From NCBI RefSeq assembly GCF_000262545.1, contig NZ_JH660660.1, forward strand, positions 1,450,975-1,514,974: DNA of 64,000 bases, written 5' to 3'. Origin of the DNA: Prevotella bivia DSM 20514 (GTDB lineage: Bacteria > Bacteroidota > Bacteroidia > Bacteroidales > Bacteroidaceae). Under the pieces are notes generated by a model, which was given only the letters and a program-made list of their open reading frames with translations, did no database searches and was not told the origin of the DNA. A program made the translations under genes and the position numbers. The stretch's first letter is position 1; every line of letters begins with the position of its first letter. Below are positions 56,596 to 64,000 of this stretch, one piece after another.

Positions 56596-57085
56596 GGTTT
56601 ACACCTTATTATATTATATAGCGTTTATAACCCTAGTTATAAACGCTACTTCTTGTGATGATCCTCGCACTTACGATAAATACCAAACTGTTTCTACACG
56701 TGCATGGTATCGTAACGACACACTAAAATTTGATATTCCTCGACAGTGGGAGGGTAAATATATGCTTGACATAGGTGTTCGGACTGCAAAGACCTTTCCT
56801 TATCGTGGTATTACGTTCTTAATCAATCGCAAACTTATTTCCATAAAGGGCAAAAAGAAAACGACCCAAAACTACCGTGATACTATTCGATGCCAACTTA
56901 TTGATAATGAGGGACAAGTAATTGGGCGTGATGGTATCAGCAATAACGTCTTTCGCAGCCATATCATCTTGCTCCACCTCCAACGCAACGACTCCATGCA
57001 CATCACTATTCAACATAATATGAGCAAAGATGCGCTACAAGGTGTTAACAATATTGGTGTGAGACTCACAAAAGCTATAAAATAA
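56585..57085 (+). CDS. gldH: Gliding-motility lipoprotein GldH family
   Basis: A 166-residue lipoprotein with signal and lipobox (ITLVINATSC), then CDDPRTYDKYQTV and the conserved ND-LKFDIP and GITFLINRKL segments of GldH. The ATG overlaps the ricT stop by 11 bases, so translation is coupled. GldH is required for gliding in Flavobacterium. In non-gliding Bacteroidales it is kept for another, unknown role. I start at ATG 56585 and not at the long upstream frame, which is a shadow of ricT. Confidence 0.88.
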   Translation: MRSKVYTLLYYIAFITLVINATSCDDPRTYDKYQTVSTRAWYRNDTLKFDIPRQWEGKYMLDIGVRTAKTFPYRGITFLINRKLISIKGKKKTTQNYRDTIRCQLIDNEGQVIGRDGISNNVFRSHIILLHLQRNDSMHITIQHNMSKDALQGVNNIGVRLTKAIK

Positions 57086-57137
57086 AAAAAGAGGAGAAGT
57101 AAACCTGCCCATAAGGTCAATAATCGAAAAAAAACAA

Positions 57138-57806
57138 ATGAATACACCTCCCCATAATATGTCTTACACCCATTCCGAAGAAATATGGAACGCTTGGAGT
57201 CATGCCCTTGGTATTATTCTAGGTTGCATTACTGGTGCTATTTTTCTAAGTTGGTGTATAAGTGCGCATAATGTGTGGGCTACAATAGGTGTAGTTCTCT
57301 ATCTCTTTGGCATGCTAGGATCATATATTGCGAGTACAATCTACCACGCTACAAATCCTACTAGTATTTGGAAGGAACGTTTTCGCAAATGGGATCATGC
57401 TGCTATCTATTGGCATATAGCTGGTTCTTACTCACCCATTACCCTATTGCCACTTATGAAGCAAGGCTATTGGGGCTGGTCGCTCTTCTTATTTGTTTGG
57501 CTATGTGCAATAGTAGGAAGTATCTTCTCTTTTAGAAAACTGAAGAAACACAGCAATCTAAAAACCCTCTGTTATATTGGCATGGGACTTTGCATTCTAA
57601 TAGCTTTTAAACCACTATTAGCAACTGTTTCCACAACGACTATATTATGGATTATAGCAGAAGGTGTATCTTACATTTCTGGGGCAGCCTTTTACAGCTT
57701 GCATAAGCGGAGATATATGCACACAGTGTTCCATTTTTTCGTGCTAGCTGGCTCTATCTGCCATATTATTGCTGTGTGGAATATTCTTGTGCAATATCTC
57801 TTTTAG
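57138..57806 (+). CDS. Hemolysin III family (PAQR) membrane protein
   Basis: A 222-residue protein with seven hydrophobic segments. It carries EEIWNAWSHALGIILGC (first His/Asn motif), IASTIYHATNPTSIWKERF with the S-x-x-x-H metal site, KWDHAAIYWHIAGSYSPIT, and MHTVFHFFVLAGSICH, whose two His complete the metal site. The PAQR/TrhA family is linked to membrane energetics and fluidity. It lies alone, facing the fumarase gene. Confidence 0.93.
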   Translation: MNTPPHNMSYTHSEEIWNAWSHALGIILGCITGAIFLSWCISAHNVWATIGVVLYLFGMLGSYIASTIYHATNPTSIWKERFRKWDHAAIYWHIAGSYSPITLLPLMKQGYWGWSLFLFVWLCAIVGSIFSFRKLKKHSNLKTLCYIGMGLCILIAFKPLLATVSTTTILWIIAEGVSYISGAAFYSLHKRRYMHTVFHFFVLAGSICHIIAVWNILVQYLF

Positions 57807-57922
57807 AATATTGATCTAGTTCAAACGCCTATTCGCAGTAAATGGTTTCTCCTATAATTACATATCAAGGAATATTATTGCAAGCCGCCATTATAATCTC
57901 TCTTGCAATAAGTTATAAAAAG

Positions 57923-57961
57923 AAAAAGTCATATTTTTCAGGCTGAAAAATATGACTTTTT
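57923..57961. terminator. Perfect 18-bp hairpin terminator between convergent genes
   Basis: AAAAAGTCATATTTTTCA (57923-57940) pairs exactly with its inverse at 57944-57961, loop GGC. It has a run of A at one end and T at the other and serves both genes. Confidence 0.92.
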
Positions 57962-57980
57962 TATTGATTATATTAACTGC

Positions 57981-59621
57981 TTAGCAGCTACAACCTTTCC
58001 ATGGTTTTAGTTCTTTGAAGAAATCGTGTCCTTTATCATCTACAAGAATGAAGGCAGGGAAATCCTCAACATCTATTTTCCAAACAGCTTCCATACCAAG
58101 TTCAGGATATTCTACACACTCTATACTCTTGATGCTGCTTTGTGAAAGTACTGCTGCCACACCACCAATAGTGCCAAGATAGAAACCACCGTGTTTCTGA
58201 CAAGCATCAGTAACTACCTGTGTACGGTTTCCCTTAGCAATCATCACGAGCGAACCACCATGTGCCATAAACTCGTCTACGTATGGATCCATACGGTTGG
58301 CAGTAGTTGGTCCCATTGAACCGCATGGCAAACCATTAGGTGTCTTAGCAGGACCAGCGTACAATACAGGGTAATCCTTGAAATATTGTGGCAACTCTTC
58401 GCCAGCATCCAAACGAGCCTTGAGCTTAGCGTGAGCAATGTCGCGAGCCACAATAATAGTACCCTTTAGATTGATACGAGTAGAAACAGGATACTTTGTA
58501 AGTTCCTTACGAACAGCATCCATACCTTGGTTCAAATCTATCTCAATACCCTTAGCGCCCTCACCCGGCTTACTATATTCAGCAGGAATCAATTCACCTG
58601 GATTGGTATCCATCTTCTCTATCCAAATACCGTCTTTATTAATCTTAGCCTTGATGTTACGATCGGCAGAACAGCTAACACCCATACCGATAGGACAACT
58701 AGCACCGTGGCGTGGAAGACGAATGATGCGAATGTCATGAGCAAGATACTTTCCACCAAACTGCGCACCCAAACCTATCTTATAAGCTTCCTTCAAGATT
58801 TTCTTTTCAAGATCAGTATCGCGGAAAGCACGACCAGTTTCGTCGCCAGTAGTTGGCAAATTATCATAATACTTAATACTACCTAGCTTCACTGTTAGCA
58901 GGTTCTTTTCAGCAGAAGTACCACCAATAACAAAACAAATATGATAAGGAGGACAAGCAGCAGTACCTAGGCTCTTCATCTTCTCTACCAAGAAAGGAAC
59001 CAAAGTGCCTTCATTCTGAATTGTAGCCTTTGTCATTGGGTAGAAATAAGTTTTGTTAGCAGAGCCACCACCCTTAGCAACCATAACAAATTTGTATTCA
59101 GCACCCTCTGTAGCCTCAATATCTATCTGTGCAGGAAGATTACACTTTGTGTTTACTTCATCGTACATATTTAAAGGAGCATTCTGAGAATAGCGTAAGT
59201 TTTCTTCTGTAAAGGTATTGAATACACCACGAGATAGAGCCTCTTCATCATCGAAACCAGTCCACACCTGCTGACCTTTTTCTCCGTGTATGATAGCAGT
59301 ACCTGTGTCTTGGCAGAATGGTAGCACACCCTTTACTGCTGTTTCGGCATTGCGTAGAAACTGAAGTGCTACATACTTATCATTTTCAGAAGCTTCAGGA
59401 TCACTTAAAATCTTGGCTACTTGCTCGTTATGCGCACGACGCAACATAAACTCACAATCGTGGAAACCTTGTTGTGCTAATAAAGTAAGCGCCTCCTTGC
59501 TTACTTTCAAAATCTCGTTACCTTCGAAGTTAGCTACACTAACTCCTTCTTTTGATAATAGGCGATACTCGGTATCGTCCTTGCCCAATTGGAACATTGG
59601 AGCATACTTAAATTCTGCCAT
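57981..59621 (-). CDS. Class I (iron-sulfur) fumarate hydratase
   Basis: A 546-residue enzyme that interconverts fumarate and malate in the reductive branch leading to succinate. It has [17 protein letters not shown] (first cluster Cys), [16 protein letters not shown], the second region [17 protein letters not shown] with a Cys, and [17 protein letters not shown]. The C-terminal domain has [25 protein letters not shown]. The [4Fe-4S] cluster makes it oxygen-sensitive, fitting an anaerobe. N- and C-terminal domains are fused, as in E. coli FumA. Confidence 0.96.
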   Translation of the reverse strand: MAEFKYAPMFQLGKDDTEYRLLSKEGVSVANFEGNEILKVSKEALTLLAQQGFHDCEFMLRRAHNEQVAKILSDPEASENDKYVALQFLRNAETAVKGVLPFCQDTGTAIIHGEKGQQVWTGFDDEEALSRGVFNTFTEENLRYSQNAPLNMYDEVNTKCNLPAQIDIEATEGAEYKFVMVAKGGGSANKTYFYPMTKATIQNEGTLVPFLVEKMKSLGTAACPPYHICFVIGGTSAEKNLLTVKLGSIKYYDNLPTTGDETGRAFRDTDLEKKILKEAYKIGLGAQFGGKYLAHDIRIIRLPRHGASCPIGMGVSCSADRNIKAKINKDGIWIEKMDTNPGELIPAEYSKPGEGAKGIEIDLNQGMDAVRKELTKYPVSTRINLKGTIIVARDIAHAKLKARLDAGEELPQYFKDYPVLYAGPAKTPNGLPCGSMGPTTANRMDPYVDEFMAHGGSLVMIAKGNRTQVVTDACQKHGGFYLGTIGGVAAVLSQSSIKSIECVEYPELGMEAVWKIDVEDFPAFILVDDKGHDFFKELKPWKGCSC

Positions 59622-59647
59622 AATGTTTTTAAAAAGTTTTTAAGGAA

Positions 59648-59682
59648 GCGCATCAATGCCTATTTATCAAGCATTGATGCGC
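59648..59682 (-). terminator. Terminator of the M16 protease gene
   Basis: GCGCATCAATGC (59648-59659) pairs perfectly with GCATTGATGCGC (59671-59682). On the minus strand it is followed by a T-rich stretch. It lies between the protease and fumarase genes, which read the same way. Confidence 0.85.
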
Positions 59683-59708
59683 AAAATATATTAGTTATTC
59701 TTATTCTT

Positions 59709-62648
59709 TTACTTTGTCTCACCAAAGATCTGTTCGGTAGAAAGACGCTGAATAGGAGCTATCTTCTCTAGCGACTTCACATCAAGCTCCTTCTCATTAC
59801 CTAGGATAATATAACGATAAGGCTTGTTGGCAATGTGTTCCTTAGCAAACTTTACCACATCTTGTAGTCCAAGACTTGGAATAGTGTTATAGATAAGTTC
59901 GTTAATATCTTTCGTCAATCCCATACGCTTTGCCCATAAGTAATTAGTCAACACATTAAACTTAGTAACACGGCGAGAAGCTATACTCTTCATAATACTT
60001 TGCTTAGCCACCTCAATATTTGCAGCACGCTCAGGAATATTATTCAACAAAACATTAAACTGTTTAATACAATCGTTCATCTTATCATTTTGTGTGATGA
60101 TATAAGTATAGAACTTTTCTGTTTCGAATGGACGACTTGGCTCACCATAGTTTGCACTAGCTGAATAAGCCAAACCACGTGCTTCGCGCATCTCTTGGAA
60201 AACAATAGCATTCATGCTACCACCAAAATACTCATTGAAAAGGCTGATAATAGGAGCATGTTCTGCTTGCCACTTAACACCTTCGTTATGATATTGCACC
60301 ATATAGGTGTTCTTTGCATCGTAAGGAGCTATCATTACCTCATTCTTTGTAGTAGGTTGTGTGAGGTAATGCTTAGCAACTGGCACCTTAGCAAAGTGCT
60401 TAGCATCTGCACAAGTATAATTTTTTACAATGATCTTTTCTAGTTCTGTTAATGTAGAAGCACCATAATAAGCTATGGTGTGTTCGTAATTCTTGAGGTT
60501 CTTTATCTCATTGATGAGCTGTTGAGGATCATAACTGCGAAGCTGAGCCACTGTAGGACGATTAGTATAGCTATTGTATTTACCATACTGTCCATACGCA
60601 AACAAAGCTCTGAAATTGCTGCGCTGGCTCTTCTTAGCATCTTGGCGACCTTTTTCTATTGATGCTACATAACGATCGTAAGCCGCTTTATCAACCTTGG
60701 CATTGCTCATTATGTCATTAACAAGTTTCAATGCAGCAGGCAAGTTTTCATTCAAACCAGTCAAAGTGATGTAAGTACGGTCTGCATCCACAGAGATACT
60801 TGTTTCGCAAGCTAGACTATAGAATTTTTGCTTCATTTGCTCATTGGTAAGCTTATCGGTGCCTAGGAATTCTATATAATCGGCTGCTGTAGGAAGCTTA
60901 GCATTATTTTCTGAGCCAATAGGCAATATAAAATAGAGTGTAAAGAGTCCGTCTTGAGTGTTCTGCTTATACAATAAAGGTAAGCCTTTCTTGGTCTTAG
61001 TTACTGTTAAGTCCTTCTTATAATCGACAAACACAGGCTTAATCTCGTCAACATGCATATTAACAAGCTCCTTCATAAAATCGCTACGCTTGTCGTTGTT
61101 AGTAGGAATTGGAGTGATAGCAGGCTTTTCTACCTTCTGAACGGCAGCAGCTTCGCCCACTTCTTTGAACACTGTTACGTAATTATTGGTGAAGAACTTG
61201 TTAGCAAAAGCAACAACATCTGTCTTAGTGATCTTAGAAAGACGGTCAATAGTACCCACTTTCTGTTCCCATGGAATATTATTGATGAACGCATCTACAA
61301 ACATATCGCCACGTACATCATTCTTATCAAGACTCTTATAGAGATCGCGCTTCATGTTGTTAATGATAGACGACAAAAGCTCATCTGAAAATTCGCCCTT
61401 CTTTAGCTTGTCAATTTCTGCTAACATGATGCTTCTTACTTCCTTTAAAGATTGCCCCTGATTAGGCACACCGATCAATTCGAAGCTACCATATTCGCTC
61501 AAACCATTATAGAAAGCATAAGCACCTTGTACCTTGAACTTACTGTTTAGATCAAGGTCGAACATACCAGCAGTACCATTTGCTAATACTTCTGAAATGA
61601 GATTTAAAGTATCTGCCTGCAAACTGTTATTACGCTCAGCTCTCCAACCCATGCGCACCATAGCTGCTTCTTTACCCACTACAGTGGTTTCCATAGGTGC
61701 TGTAATCGGTGCTAGTGCAGGATATTGTGGAGTCTGTACCTCTCCATAGCTCTTCCAATTACCAAAATACTTCTCTATTGTAGCCATTGCCTTATCAGGA
61801 TCTAGATCGCCAGCCAAACAAATAGCTACATTATTTGGAACATAATACTTTTTGAAGTAATTCTTAATATTAGTAATGGAAGGATTTTTCAAGTGATCAC
61901 CCACACCAATAGTGGTCTGTGTGCCGTATGGATGGGTAGGGAACAGCATCTTATTCATTGCAGCCGATACCTTATGAGAATCGCTTGCCAAACTGATATT
62001 ATACTCTTCATACACCGATTCTAGCTCGGTATGGAAGCCACGAACCACCATATTTTGAAAACGATCGCTCTCTATCTTTGCCCAAGCTTCTAACTCATTA
62101 GCAGGGAAATTAAGGTGATAGCAGGTAACATCATTTGAAGTATAGGCATTAACTCCTTCACCTCCGATGTTTGCCATCATCTTATCATACTCGTTAGGAA
62201 TGTTGTATTGAGCAGCAAGCTGTGAAACGGAGTCGATCTCATGATAAAGCTTCTTACGCATAGCAGGATCGGTTACCTTGCGATATGCCTCATAACGAGC
62301 CTCTATATCATCAAGATAAGGCTTTTCAGCAGCATAGTTTGAGGTTCCAAAATGGTTAGTACCTTTAAACATAATGTGCTCTAAATAATGAGCCAAACCC
62401 GTTGTTTCAGCAGGGTCATTACGGCTACCTGTGTGCACAGCAATATAGGCTTGCACACGTGGCTTTTCTTTATTAACACTGATAAATACTTTCAAGCCGT
62501 TCTTCAAAGTGTAAATACGACTTTGCATAGGGTCGCCCTTCACACTTTCATAAGCATAAGATTGGGCTTGAACACCTGTTGCCGCGCAGAGCACTGCTAC
62601 GCCAAGTACAATTCCTTTTAAATAGGATAGCATGTGATTTTGTATCAT
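59709..62648 (-). CDS. M16 family zinc metalloprotease (insulinase-like), two-repeat form
   Basis: A 979-residue secreted protease. The signal peptide ends near VQAQS. The first M16 domain has the inverted zinc motif GLAHYLEHIMFKGT (HxxEH) with the third ligand Glu in the later EYNISLAS region. A second, inactive M16 half follows and includes VFQEMREARGLAYSASAN. These enzymes degrade peptides in the periplasm. It starts 21 bases after the stop of the DUF4954 gene, so the two are probably cotranscribed. Confidence 0.94.
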   Translation of the reverse strand: MIQNHMLSYLKGIVLGVAVLCAATGVQAQSYAYESVKGDPMQSRIYTLKNGLKVFISVNKEKPRVQAYIAVHTGSRNDPAETTGLAHYLEHIMFKGTNHFGTSNYAAEKPYLDDIEARYEAYRKVTDPAMRKKLYHEIDSVSQLAAQYNIPNEYDKMMANIGGEGVNAYTSNDVTCYHLNFPANELEAWAKIESDRFQNMVVRGFHTELESVYEEYNISLASDSHKVSAAMNKMLFPTHPYGTQTTIGVGDHLKNPSITNIKNYFKKYYVPNNVAICLAGDLDPDKAMATIEKYFGNWKSYGEVQTPQYPALAPITAPMETTVVGKEAAMVRMGWRAERNNSLQADTLNLISEVLANGTAGMFDLDLNSKFKVQGAYAFYNGLSEYGSFELIGVPNQGQSLKEVRSIMLAEIDKLKKGEFSDELLSSIINNMKRDLYKSLDKNDVRGDMFVDAFINNIPWEQKVGTIDRLSKITKTDVVAFANKFFTNNYVTVFKEVGEAAAVQKVEKPAITPIPTNNDKRSDFMKELVNMHVDEIKPVFVDYKKDLTVTKTKKGLPLLYKQNTQDGLFTLYFILPIGSENNAKLPTAADYIEFLGTDKLTNEQMKQKFYSLACETSISVDADRTYITLTGLNENLPAALKLVNDIMSNAKVDKAAYDRYVASIEKGRQDAKKSQRSNFRALFAYGQYGKYNSYTNRPTVAQLRSYDPQQLINEIKNLKNYEHTIAYYGASTLTELEKIIVKNYTCADAKHFAKVPVAKHYLTQPTTKNEVMIAPYDAKNTYMVQYHNEGVKWQAEHAPIISLFNEYFGGSMNAIVFQEMREARGLAYSASANYGEPSRPFETEKFYTYIITQNDKMNDCIKQFNVLLNNIPERAANIEVAKQSIMKSIASRRVTKFNVLTNYLWAKRMGLTKDINELIYNTIPSLGLQDVVKFAKEHIANKPYRYIILGNEKELDVKSLEKIAPIQRLSTEQIFGETK

Positions 62649-62669
62649 ATTGTTAAATATTAAGTAACA

Positions 62670-64000
62670 TTATTCTTCGTAATCTGTTTCACGATCGAGA
62701 CTATTAACAAATTCTTCGAACACTTCCCGATCAACATCCCCCATCTTGTATTCCTTCTCAGCATCCTTCTTTATCTCTGCAATCCATGCACGGCGAGCAG
62801 TGATATAGTCGGCTTTGATCTTAGCATCCACCTCGGCTGTTATTTCGTCCACACCGTAATAGTTTTGTATCATCTTGTAAGTCCATGCCCATTGATAGGT
62901 GCGATAATTGTGATTGATTTCCTCAAAACGATCAATCACCTCTTGAATGGTTTCCAAGTTACCACTCTTTATATCCTCTATCAAGCGATCTTCTTCGCTC
63001 GCTGGAAGTAGCAATCCTGAAAGATCTCGCCACTCCCCTATACCAACATCAGTAGTAGGCTTACCAAAGAACCCCCACTTATGGGCTCGTTTCAATACTG
63101 CCCCCATATAAATACGGAGAGCAATATCATAATATTTTATACCCTTTCGCAAGCTAGAGGCGTTAATGGTGTATTCGTGGAAATTATAACTAGACACATT
63201 GTCGCCACTAGCCTGACGAAGATTCTCAAGGATAAACTTGCCGCGAAGAATCTCGCCTACAGAAAAAGGTGATAGCCAATCGAAATTAACAATACTCTTC
63301 TTAGGAGCATTTTGTGGGCGCATATCACGCTTAGGCCACTTGTGAATATCACGATACAAACCCACAGTGGTAATATTACGCCCGGGTACAAGGAACATTT
63401 TATCAGCCTCAGCAATGAGGTAAGAGAAAGGCAACGCTGTAGTATTAGGGTGGTGCATCAGTTTTCCAAAACACACAGAGAATGTACCAATGGTAGCTGG
63501 CATCAAAAGATAACTGCCACTAGCTGTCTTTGATCCACGTTCGAGCGTTCCCCAGTGCATAGGACCCATCTTATAGGCGTGGTTAGAAAAGTTGGTGCCT
63601 GACCCAGCATTATAGAATGAGAACATACCACCGATGAGCAGCGAACTCTTGTGATGAGAAGCACTAAAAGGACCACAGAAAGCTGCACAAGCCTCGCCAT
63701 TAGCCATATACGAATTGGCAAAGAACACGCTTTGCGAAGCTGTGAAGCCATTCGATACATGACAAGCCTCGCCCACAAAGCAGTCTTGCATCTTCACACT
63801 GTTCACGATACTACTACCTTCGGAAATGATAGAGTTTTCGCAAATAACACCTGTACCAATATAAACACTAGCCTTATCCGAGCTAAGAATGGTACAATCG
63901 CTAAGCCTACTAGCTCCTGATATTTCACAATCGTCTTGAATAACGGTATTGGTGATCTCGCGGGTATTGATGATTTTCACACGATTGCCCACCACACCAC
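62670..64000 (-). CDS. DUF4954 family protein, 3' part
   Basis: The frame runs out of the window on the right, so the start is missing. At least 440 residues are visible. The first half has hexapeptide-like turns (IINTREITNTVIQDDCEI, CVYIGTG-like segments), suggesting a left-handed beta helix as in sugar-nucleotide acyl- or nucleotidyl-transferases. The second half is helical. This protein family (about 650-700 residues) is conserved in Bacteroidetes with no proven reaction. It probably precedes the M16 protease in an operon. Confidence 0.85.
   Translation of the reverse strand, partial: GVVGNRVKIINTREITNTVIQDDCEISGASRLSDCTILSSDKASVYIGTGVICENSIISEGSSIVNSVKMQDCFVGEACHVSNGFTASQSVFFANSYMANGEACAAFCGPFSASHHKSSLLIGGMFSFYNAGSGTNFSNHAYKMGPMHWGTLERGSKTASGSYLLMPATIGTFSVCFGKLMHHPNTTALPFSYLIAEADKMFLVPGRNITTVGLYRDIHKWPKRDMRPQNAPKKSIVNFDWLSPFSVGEILRGKFILENLRQASGDNVSSYNFHEYTINASSLRKGIKYYDIALRIYMGAVLKRAHKWGFFGKPTTDVGIGEWRDLSGLLLPASEEDRLIEDIKSGNLETIQEVIDRFEEINHNYRTYQWAWTYKMIQNYYGVDEITAEVDAKIKADYITARRAWIAEIKKDAEKEYKMGDVDREVFEEFVNSLDRETDYEE

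Overview
The window looks like a chromosome segment of a Bacteroidales bacterium, most likely a Prevotella-type (Prevotellaceae) species. Supporting signs are Bacteroidetes promoters (TAnnTTTG with an upstream TTG), fimbrillin-like surface proteins, GldH, a DUF4301 protein, a class I fumarase, a RicT/GldH gene pair and NBU-type mobilization genes. The species call is inference. No rRNA or tRNA gene was recognised.

Region 1 (1-16.3 kb) is accessory DNA. A minus-strand operon, read from right to left, encodes a small XRE regulator, a PLD-nuclease/SNF2-helicase fusion and a large Eco57I/PglX-like adenine methyltransferase. Downstream and facing the methyltransferase are two promoterless copies of its target-recognition tail, then the 3' part of a serine DNA invertase. 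Short inverted repeats of 18 bp and 17 bp, both in frame, link the expressed tail to the silent tails, so the locus can be read as an invertible specificity switch for a two-gene restriction/defence system. To its right is a mobilizable integrated element: DUF3853 protein, RepA-like helicase, inverted-repeat origin-like block, CHC2/Toprim primase, MobA/MobB-type mobilization genes, a membrane coiled-coil protein, a DUF1016 nuclease and a tyrosine integrase. The defence operon is probably its cargo.

Region 2 (16.5-17.8 kb) is wreckage: the N-terminus of a second integrase fused to a frameshifted IS4-type transposase. Region 3 (17.9-27.8 kb) is a complete potassium-uptake locus, visibly more G/C-rich. 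A divergent regulatory operon (kinase-less KdpD, NtrC-type sigma-54 activator, HAMP/PAS histidine kinase) faces kdpF-A-B-C plus a 33-residue membrane microprotein and a beta-barrel protein. A sigma-54 promoter with two upstream palindromes fits the activator.

Region 4 (28-36.2 kb) is rearranged. It holds an IS1380 remnant, a MITE-like element, a clostripain-family lipoprotein, and an intact IS21 element sitting between two outward-facing surface-protein genes that are both truncated at their 5' ends and differ in base composition. This suggests an IS-mediated rearrangement breakpoint.

Region 5 (36.3-64 kb) is ordinary core chromosome: PepSY protein, DUF4301, glyA, a flavoprotein, an Nramp transporter, a PafA-like phosphatase with two tandem deoxynucleoside kinases, a sirtuin, mtaB-glycosyltransferase, manA, a TlpA-like protein, holB-ricT-gldH, a hemolysin-III protein, fumarase, an M16 protease and the 3' part of a DUF4954 gene. 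Strong hairpin terminators and a few dispersed repeats separate these units.
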